Assembly: GCA_947478495.1 (NCBI GenBank)
Contig: CANJVW010000018.1
Location: 1-39,789 of the forward strand
Source: Legionellales bacterium
Lineage (GTDB): Bacteria; Pseudomonadota; Gammaproteobacteria; DSM-16500
Direction of reading: 5' to 3'
Length of the DNA: 39,789 nucleotides
Position 1 is the first letter of the stretch; each line of letters starts with the position of its first letter. A program made the translations under genes and the position numbers. A model generated the notes under the pieces. The model was not told the origin of the DNA and searched no databases. It saw nothing but the letters and a program-made list of their open reading frames with translations. Of this stretch, positions 34,131-39,789 are shown one piece after another.

Positions 34131-35371
34131 GAGGTTTTCTTCTTTTTTGTTTTTGAGGGAGTTTTTGTTTTTTCAGTCACACTCACGATGCTCACTGTAT
34201 TAGTGTGCTGTTCAAGCGCTTTGATAACAGGGAGTGTTTTCCCTTCAAGGAAAGATAAAAAGGCACCGCCGCCTGTCGAGATGTAATCAATTTTGTCGAC
34301 GATATCATATTTTTCAATGGCAGCAAGTGTGTCGCCGCCACCTGCAACAGAAAATCCACCGCTAGCCGCAATGGCATTGGCGATGGCTTTTGTGCCTGCG
34401 CTGAATTGTTCTATTTCAAAGGCGCCCACCGGGCCATTCCATATAATTGTTTTAGCGGCTTTAATGATTTTGACATATTTTTTAATGGTGTCAGGCCCTA
34501 AGTCATAAATTTTTTCATCATCATCAATTTGAGATAAAAGACGAATAGAGCTTTCAGTGTCTTCGGAGAGTTTGTCAGCGACAACCACATCAGTGGGAAG
34601 CGGTATTTCTGCACCGCGTTGCTCGGCGTTCAGGCTAAGACGCTCTGCTTCATCTATTAAATCAGGCTCATGAAGTGATCGTCCGACCATGTAGCCCTTT
34701 GCTGCAATGAAGGTGTTAGCAATACCACCACCAATAATGAGTGTGTCGACTTTTTGTGATAGCGTGTCTAACAAAGCGAGTTTCGTTGATACTTTAGAGC
34801 CGCCGACGATCGCAACGACCGGATGTTTAGGTTTGGCTAACACATTTTTTAGTGCGCTCAATTCGGCAACCAGCAAGGGACCTGCGCAGGCAATCGGTGC
34901 GCATTGAACGATTCCACAGGTAGAGGCTTCTGTGCGGTGTGCTGTTGCAAAGGCGTCCATGATGACAACATCACAGAGCGCCACCATTTTTTTGGCTAAC
35001 TCTAAATTGTTATTTTTCTCGCCCACATTGAAACGTACATTTTCCAATAAAACGAGAGGATGGTTTTTCATCGAAAAGCCATCAATCCAGTCTTGAATCA
35101 ATGGTACGTCTTGTTTGAGTAATTTTGATAGGCCCACGGCAATGGGCGCCAGTGAAAACTGCTCGTCAAATACCCCTTCTTCAGGGCGCCCGAGATGGGA
35201 GAGCAGCATCACTTTAGCGCCTGCTTTTAATGCTTTTTTGATGGTGGGAATCACAGCTCGTATCCGTAAATCGCTCGTAATCTCACCATTCCTTAACGGG
35301 ACATTGAGGTCGACTCGGAGTAAAGCGCGCTTATTTTTAAGTACTACATCGGACATGGTGAGAATGGACAT
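34127..35371 (-). CDS. pgk: Phosphoglycerate kinase with a basic C-terminal tail
   Basis: Pgk makes ATP from 1,3-bisphosphoglycerate. The start ATG 35371 matches the family (MSILTMSDVVLKNKRALLRVDLNVPL). Other motifs are LLSHLGRP, VAIVGGSKVSTKL, GPVGAFE and the nucleotide-binding VAGGGDTLAAIEKY with STGGGAFLSFLEGKTLPVI. At 414 residues it is about 25 longer than usual because of a tail after the normal end (EKTKTPSKTKKKKTS). The gap and fba genes, often neighbours, are absent. A TTGTAA/TAGATT pair with 17-base spacing may be its promoter, in the gap shared with the epimerase gene. Confidence 0.96.
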   Translation of the reverse strand: MSILTMSDVVLKNKRALLRVDLNVPLRNGEITSDLRIRAVIPTIKKALKAGAKVMLLSHLGRPEEGVFDEQFSLAPIAVGLSKLLKQDVPLIQDWIDGFSMKNHPLVLLENVRFNVGEKNNNLELAKKMVALCDVVIMDAFATAHRTEASTCGIVQCAPIACAGPLLVAELSALKNVLAKPKHPVVAIVGGSKVSTKLALLDTLSQKVDTLIIGGGIANTFIAAKGYMVGRSLHEPDLIDEAERLSLNAEQRGAEIPLPTDVVVADKLSEDTESSIRLLSQIDDDEKIYDLGPDTIKKYVKIIKAAKTIIWNGPVGAFEIEQFSAGTKAIANAIAASGGFSVAGGGDTLAAIEKYDIVDKIDYISTGGGAFLSFLEGKTLPVIKALEQHTNTVSIVSVTEKTKTPSKTKKKKTS

Positions 35372-35455
35372 GGGTCAGCGCTCCAAATGTTGCTGTATTG
35401 ACGTTGAATCTATTGCATAATGAGCTCAATTACAAGGGGAATAGTGAGAGCTTTC

Positions 35456-36373
35456 ATGAAGCGAGTGTTGATAACGGGCGGCGCTGGATTTATTGGCTCG
35501 CATACAGTCGACCTCTTTTTAGAGCAAGACATAGAAGTGGTTGTGCTCGATAATTTATCAAGTGGCAAGATCAATAATATCAACCCATTTTCTCCTCAAT
35601 TAATTTTTGTTCGAGCGGATGCATCGGATGCGTCCGCCCTTCGAAAAGCACTCTTGGGTTGCAACGCTGTGCTTCATCTGGCGGCTCGTCCATCGGTCGC
35701 TGAATCGCTTGCGCATCCTCTACGATCACTGGAAGCTAATATCGGTGGGTTTTTGCACGTATTAGAGGCGATCCGACAAAGCAATGACACCATTCGTTTG
35801 GTGTATGCGTCAAGCGCTGCCGTTTACGGCGCTCATACTCCGCTGCCTTGTGATGATACCATTCCGCTGACGGTAGACCCTCTTTCGCCTTATGCACTTG
35901 AAAAAATAACAAACGAATATTACGCCGCACTGTATGCGCGCTTATACGGAATCAAAAGTGTAGGGTTGCGTTACTTTAATGTGTATGGCGCAAGACAAGA
36001 TCCTGCTTCCCCCTACTCAGGCGTGATTTCAAAATTTATTAAGCAATATCAACAACATAAGCCCATCACGGTGTTTGGCGATGGAGAGCAGTCTCGCGAT
36101 TTTATCCATGTGAGCGATATTGCGAAAGCGAATTGGCAGGCTATTAATAGCGATTATTGCGGTGTGTTGAATGTCGCGACGGGAGCGCCTGAAACATTAA
36201 ATCAGTTGATACATTATCTTGAGTTGGTCAGCGGCACGCCTGCTCATATTGAATACAATCCTAGTCAATTAGGCGATATTAGAGAATCCTATGCGACCAC
36301 TTATCAGGCAGAGCAATGCCTAGGGTACCGCTCGACAGTCAGCTTGATCGACGGGATTCGTTTGTTTTTCTGA
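35456..36373 (+). CDS. NAD-dependent sugar-nucleotide epimerase (extended SDR)
   Basis: The 305-residue protein has the Rossmann motif ITGGAGFIGSHTVDLF, the catalytic Ser/Tyr/Lys set (YASSAAVYG and SPYALEKITNE) and the late RYFNVYGARQDPASPYSGVISKF motif typical of UDP-glucose or UDP-GlcNAc 4-epimerases of the WbpP/GalE group. ATG 35456 is chosen (GAGAG upstream); an ATG at 35420 would add twelve non-conserved residues. The substrate cannot be told from sequence. The waaF and waaC genes that follow suggest supply of sugars for LPS or surface glycans. It is slightly short compared with the usual 310-340 residues. Confidence 0.85.
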   Translation: MKRVLITGGAGFIGSHTVDLFLEQDIEVVVLDNLSSGKINNINPFSPQLIFVRADASDASALRKALLGCNAVLHLAARPSVAESLAHPLRSLEANIGGFLHVLEAIRQSNDTIRLVYASSAAVYGAHTPLPCDDTIPLTVDPLSPYALEKITNEYYAALYARLYGIKSVGLRYFNVYGARQDPASPYSGVISKFIKQYQQHKPITVFGDGEQSRDFIHVSDIAKANWQAINSDYCGVLNVATGAPETLNQLIHYLELVSGTPAHIEYNPSQLGDIRESYATTYQAEQCLGYRSTVSLIDGIRLFF

Positions 36374-36399
36374 ACAAGAATCGGCTATACTTTTTCACC

Positions 36400-36442
36400 C
36401 TCCTTCGAGACTTCTGCTTCGCAGACTCCTCGGGATGAGCGG
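36400..36442. repeat. Hairpin repeat after the epimerase gene
   Basis: CTCCTTCGAGACTTCTGC is mirrored imperfectly by GCAGACTCCTCGGGATGAG with a TTC loop. It recalls the GAG/CTC-flanked dispersed palindromes seen in many genomes and lies about 30 bases after the epimerase stop, where it could end transcription. Confidence 0.5.
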
Positions 36443-36464
36443 AATAAAAAGAGGATGGATATAG

Positions 36465-36656
36465 ATGAATCACCCTAAAAAACAAGCCGCAACACAACGA
36501 CGTTACACCGTTAAGCGTGCCGATTTGCCACTATCTTGTCCATTGTCTGATGCGCGCGTATGGGATGCGCATCCACGCGTCTATTTACCTATTGAAGAAA
36601 CGGGTCGAGTGATTTGTCCTTATTGTGATGCGGAGTTTGTATTATCAGATGACTAA
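36465..36656 (+). CDS. Small zinc-finger protein (zf-CHCC type)
   Basis: A 63-residue protein with a C-x10-H-x14-C-x2-C pattern (C25, H36, C51, C54: LSCPLSDA, DAHPRVYLPI, VICPYCDAEF). This matches the zinc-binding CHCC family related to the mitochondrial complex I subunit NDUFS6. The bacterial function is unclear. The ribosome site GAGGATGG precedes ATG 36465. Its last codons overlap the waaF start by 8 bases, so it is coupled to LPS core genes. Confidence 0.88.
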   Translation: MNHPKKQAATQRRYTVKRADLPLSCPLSDARVWDAHPRVYLPIEETGRVICPYCDAEFVLSDD

Positions 36657-37677
36657 AAAAATACTCGTAGCAGGGCCTGCTTGGGTGGGTGACATGGTGA
36701 TGGCCCAAACGTTATTTAAGTTATTAAAACAGCGCGATCCGACTGTCACGATTGATGTATTGGCGCCAGCGTGGAGCTTTCCTTTGTTGGCACGCATGCC
36801 TCAGGTGTCATCCAGTATTACGATGCCATTAACGCATGGACAGTTGGGGTTGCGAGCTCGTTACAGGCTAGGTAAGGCATTGCGCGCACATCATTACGAT
36901 CAAGCGATTGTACTACCGAATTCTTTCAAATCAGCACTTGTTTTATGGTTTGCTCGTATTCCGCAACGAACGGGTTGGCGCGGTGAAATGCGATATGGCG
37001 TGTTGAATGATGTGCGCACGTTGGATAAAAAACGTTATCCGTTGATGATCGAACGGTTTATGGCGCTTGGGGTTTCACCCAGCGAAGCATTGCCGACAGA
37101 CTATCCTTTGCCTGAGCTGCACGTGCCAATGGACACCGCTGAAAAGTTAATTAAAAAGTATCCGGTGATCCAGTTAGATAAACCCGTGTTAGCGCTTTGT
37201 CCGGGTGCAGAATTTGGTCCCGCTAAACAATGGCCGACAGAATATTATGCGGCTGTGGCGAATGCTAAGATTGCTGCGGGTTGGCAAGTATGGTTGCTCG
37301 GCTCTGCTAAAGATCGTGTGGTAACAGAACAGATTATGCAACTCACTGAGAATCGCTGCATGGATTGGGCGGGCAAAACAACATTAGAAGAAGCCATTGA
37401 TTTATTATCGTTATCGACAGTGGTCGTGAGCAATGATTCAGGGTTGATGCATGTGGGTGCTGCATTACGTAAACCGCTTGTTGCGATTTATGGTGCCACG
37501 AGTACGACGTTCACTCCCCCTTTGCATGTGGGTGCGCGCATTGTATCGTTATCACTCGAGTGTCAGCCGTGTTCTCAGCGAATATGCCCACTGAAACATC
37601 ACCGTTGCATGAAAGAGCTTTTGCCTGTGCAGGTATTAAATGCTATATCTTCGGCAACATCGGATAAAACGCAATGA
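36649..37677 (+). CDS. waaF: ADP-heptose:LPS heptosyltransferase II
   Basis: WaaF adds the second L,D-heptose to the LPS inner core at the cytoplasmic face of the inner membrane. From ATG 36649 it is 342 residues; an earlier in-frame ATG lies inside the zinc-finger gene. The glycosyltransferase family 9 features are ILVAGPAWVGDMVMAQTLF at the start, LPNSFKSALVLWFA, the ADP-heptose site CPGAEFGPAKQWP, and VVVSNDSGLMHVGAALRKPLVAIYG. The Cys-rich end (ECQPCSQRICPL) is also a family feature. It overlaps waaC by 4 bases. Confidence 0.94.
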   Translation: MTKKILVAGPAWVGDMVMAQTLFKLLKQRDPTVTIDVLAPAWSFPLLARMPQVSSSITMPLTHGQLGLRARYRLGKALRAHHYDQAIVLPNSFKSALVLWFARIPQRTGWRGEMRYGVLNDVRTLDKKRYPLMIERFMALGVSPSEALPTDYPLPELHVPMDTAEKLIKKYPVIQLDKPVLALCPGAEFGPAKQWPTEYYAAVANAKIAAGWQVWLLGSAKDRVVTEQIMQLTENRCMDWAGKTTLEEAIDLLSLSTVVVSNDSGLMHVGAALRKPLVAIYGATSTTFTPPLHVGARIVSLSLECQPCSQRICPLKHHRCMKELLPVQVLNAISSATSDKTQ

Positions 37678-38699
37678 AAGTTCTGATTGTCAAAACATCG
37701 TCGATGGGCGATGTGATTCATACGCTTCCGGCATTGACGGACGCAGGACGCGCGATACCCGGCATCACCTTTGATTGGGTCGTCGAAGAAAATTTTGTGG
37801 ACATCCCGTCGTGGCATCCCTTAGTGGAATCGGTCATTCCTGTCGCGTGGCGCCGTTGGAGAAAAAATCTTTTTTCAAAAAAGACAGCTCAAGAATTTTT
37901 TGATTTTTGTAAAATAGTGCGCGCTAAAAAATATGATTTGATTATTGATGCGCAGGGATTATTGAAAAGTGCTGTGTTAACGCGAATTGCTCAAGGACGT
38001 TCTGTTGGTTGGAGTCTTCAATCTGCACGCGATCCATTCGCTTCGCTCTTTTACAAAAAACGATATATGACGGCGAAACGAACAGAGCAACATGCGGTGA
38101 CGCGTCTTCGTGATTTATTTTCAAAAGCATTGGGTTATGCGTTACCCTCCTCTATGGCGGATTATGGCGTTGATCGACATTATTTCGAGGCGAACACCGA
38201 CACATCCTATTTGGTTTTCTTACATGGTACAACGTGGAATGCCAAACATTGGCCTGAAAGTTATTGGATTCAACTTGCGGAGATGGCATCCGATGCGGGC
38301 TATCATGTTAAAGTAGCCTGGGGGAATGAGGCAGAGGTGCAGCGCGCGATGCGTATTCGCGATGCGTCTTCTGCCGTTGCAGTACTTCCCCGAAAAAGTA
38401 TCACCGAAATGGCCGCTGTATTGGCTCACGCCAAAGCGATCGTGGCCGTGGATACGGGCCTGTGTCATCTCGCCGCCGCATTGGATGTACCAACGGTTTC
38501 TTTGTATGGGCCAACCGATCCGACACTCAGTGGCGCAGTCGGAAAATCACAGGTTCATCTGCGGGTCGATTTTCCCTGTTCACCTTGCTTAAGTCGTGAG
38601 TGTACCTATCCAGGTCGCGAGACGATGTCGCCCCAACCGCCTTGTTTTGGTACCTTGCCACCGGAGAAGGTGTGGGCGGCGGTGTTGAAATTGTTGTAA
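37674..38699 (+). CDS. waaC: LPS heptosyltransferase I
   Basis: WaaC adds the first heptose to Kdo. The 341-residue protein starts MKVLIVKTSSMGDVIHTLPAL, continues FDWVVEENF and DLIIDAQGLLKSA, and has the binding motifs FLHGTTWNAKHWPE and AVDTGLCHLAAALDVPTVSLYGPTDP. The ATGA overlap with waaF implies coupled translation and stepwise assembly of the heptose region. Kdo transferase and the ADP-heptose genes are not in the window. Confidence 0.95.
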   Translation: MKVLIVKTSSMGDVIHTLPALTDAGRAIPGITFDWVVEENFVDIPSWHPLVESVIPVAWRRWRKNLFSKKTAQEFFDFCKIVRAKKYDLIIDAQGLLKSAVLTRIAQGRSVGWSLQSARDPFASLFYKKRYMTAKRTEQHAVTRLRDLFSKALGYALPSSMADYGVDRHYFEANTDTSYLVFLHGTTWNAKHWPESYWIQLAEMASDAGYHVKVAWGNEAEVQRAMRIRDASSAVAVLPRKSITEMAAVLAHAKAIVAVDTGLCHLAAALDVPTVSLYGPTDPTLSGAVGKSQVHLRVDFPCSPCLSRECTYPGRETMSPQPPCFGTLPPEKVWAAVLKLL

Positions 38700-38848
38700 C
38701 TTGTTATTATATAAATAAAATTTTTCATGGAAATCACATCTTCCTTTTGACGACAAGGCCTAATAATCGTTGTGCAATGCCGATATCAAAATAAAATAAT
38801 TTAAATTTTTTATCATTCTACCCAATACTGCCTACAGAAAGGGGTTGG

Positions 38849-39607
38849 CTATACCCAATACGCAATCACCGCCATGACAGCCAACCCTGACAGCAAAAAC
38901 AAGAACTCCAACAATCCCTCGGGGCCGTGTTCACGTTCATGATGATTAATATGATGCAACGTCGACATATACAAAAAGGTGCCGGCTGCAAATGCATTAA
39001 ATCCAGCAATACACCACTGATTGACGCTCGCGCTCAGCATCGATGACATGCTTGTACCTATCAGAATACCGGCCGGCGTCATCAACGAAAAAATCCCTGC
39101 GAGCAATATCATTTTCTTTAGAGTCAAACCACTGCGATTCAAGATAACCGCTAACGCAAAACTCTCGGACCCTTTGTGAATAATAATCGCAACAAAGATG
39201 ACAAACGCCGTCTCAAGGGTGACATTAATCCCCAGCGCGCCACCCTCAATAAAAGAATGGATGATCAACATCAATGCGACCATATACGGCATAGCGGACG
39301 TTGCACAAGACTTAGACTGCGCAAGACGCTCGAAGAAAAGCAGCACCAAAAATCCCGCCGCGCAGAAAAGCTCAGCAATCGGATAATGATTGCCGCTCCC
39401 AAGCAGCTGCCCAAAACCACTCACCGCGTCAGGCAACATATGAAATAAAGCAGCGCCCAAAAAGACGCCGCTTGCAAATGCATCCATCCCTTCCAATATG
39501 GCGTGATGCGCAGGATGTGCCCGAACGCGAATAGGATAAATAATCGCAACCAAACTCGTTGCAAGAATTAAAATACCCGCTATCAGCTTATAATAGATTA
39601 GATCCAT
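38849..39607 (-). CDS. ZIP-family divalent metal transporter
   Basis: The 252-residue protein has about eight membrane helices. The metal-site helices are ALMLIIHSFIEGGALG (H117, E121) and AIIIHKGSESFALAV (H144, E148), the ZIP transmembrane 4 and 5 signatures. A His-rich segment (LHHINHHEREHG) precedes the last helix. It would move Zn2+ or another divalent metal into the cytoplasm. GAGGA lies 9 bases before ATG 39607. It is convergent with waaC and monocistronic. Confidence 0.88.
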   Translation of the reverse strand: MDLIYYKLIAGILILATSLVAIIYPIRVRAHPAHHAILEGMDAFASGVFLGAALFHMLPDAVSGFGQLLGSGNHYPIAELFCAAGFLVLLFFERLAQSKSCATSAMPYMVALMLIIHSFIEGGALGINVTLETAFVIFVAIIIHKGSESFALAVILNRSGLTLKKMILLAGIFSLMTPAGILIGTSMSSMLSASVNQWCIAGFNAFAAGTFLYMSTLHHINHHEREHGPEGLLEFLFLLSGLAVMAVIAYWV

Positions 39608-39759
39608 TTAACGCATCCTCACCCTGATTGGCAGCGATTATCCTATAAAGCCTCGCGAGAGTCACGCTTTTGCAGAAAAGACAACCATATGATCATACGC
39701 ACTATCTTGGCATCATTGCTATGAGCATGCTACGATGGAAAAAGTAGGTCAAGATGGGA

Positions 39760-39789
39760 GTAGGGTGGGTAAAGCGCTTTTTGCGTGCC
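39760..39789. repeat. Left arm of a GTAGGGTGGG repeat, cut by the window edge
   Basis: GTAGGGTGGGTAAAGCGCTT and the following TTTGCGTGCC match the left arm of the inverted repeat at 17672 with three differences and one length change in the T run. The mirrored arm should follow just outside the window. Confidence 0.7.

Overview
The window reads as chromosomal DNA of a gammaproteobacterium, most plausibly a host-associated, Legionellales-like lineage with a reduced genome. This placement is inferred from gene content, not from a search. The pointers are a Mip-like FKBP, an ankyrin-like remnant, a candidate CsrA-titrating small RNA, a heptose-containing LPS core, and known gammaproteobacterial gene blocks that have lost internal members: rppH-(ptsP)-lgt-thyA, ftsY-(ftsEX)-rpoH and hemC-hemD-hemX-hemY. 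I see no tRNA, rRNA, transposase, phage gene or CRISPR array.

Layout. 1-337 (minus): a frameshifted ankyrin-like gene running off the left edge. 691-3386 (minus): tetrapyrrole genes hemC, hemD and a hybrid hemX/hemY. 3532-7960 (plus): ubiK, then parE-parC (topoisomerase IV) joined by an ATGA overlap. 8018-8711: a palindromic repeat, then a small gene with an internally repeated motif, broken at a C6 tract. 8720-9988: folC. 10213-17564 (minus): a YheT-type hydrolase, rnr-rlmB, and an overlapping rppH-lgt-thyA-VIT operon. 17672-21031 (plus): a near-perfect 38-bp inverted repeat, dapB, a secreted FKBP behind a Fur-box-like site, and a large unassigned His/Cys-rich membrane protein. 21028-25263 (minus): gcvH, trpS, ldcA, rsmD, nagZ. 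25411-27396 (plus): ftsY and rpoH, followed by a GGA-rich small RNA candidate and a large nested palindrome. 27865-28716 (minus): psd. 28802-32419 (plus): a twin-TM protein, a two-gene FUSC-like cassette and a large unassigned exported protein. 32685-35371 (minus): pgk-pyk. 35456-38699 (plus): a nucleotide-sugar epimerase, a zinc-ribbon protein, waaF and waaC. 38849-39607 (minus): a ZIP metal transporter. The right edge cuts into another repeat copy.

How the genes work together. Most are single-copy housekeeping genes for haem and ubiquinone synthesis, chromosome decatenation, folate/dTMP supply, RNA decay and rRNA methylation, cell-wall recycling, protein targeting, heat shock, phospholipid synthesis, lower glycolysis and LPS inner core. 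The accessory content lies between these blocks. It consists of palindromic repeats of several families, two frameshifted small genes, membrane or exported proteins I cannot assign, and one strong non-coding RNA candidate at about 27560-27710.
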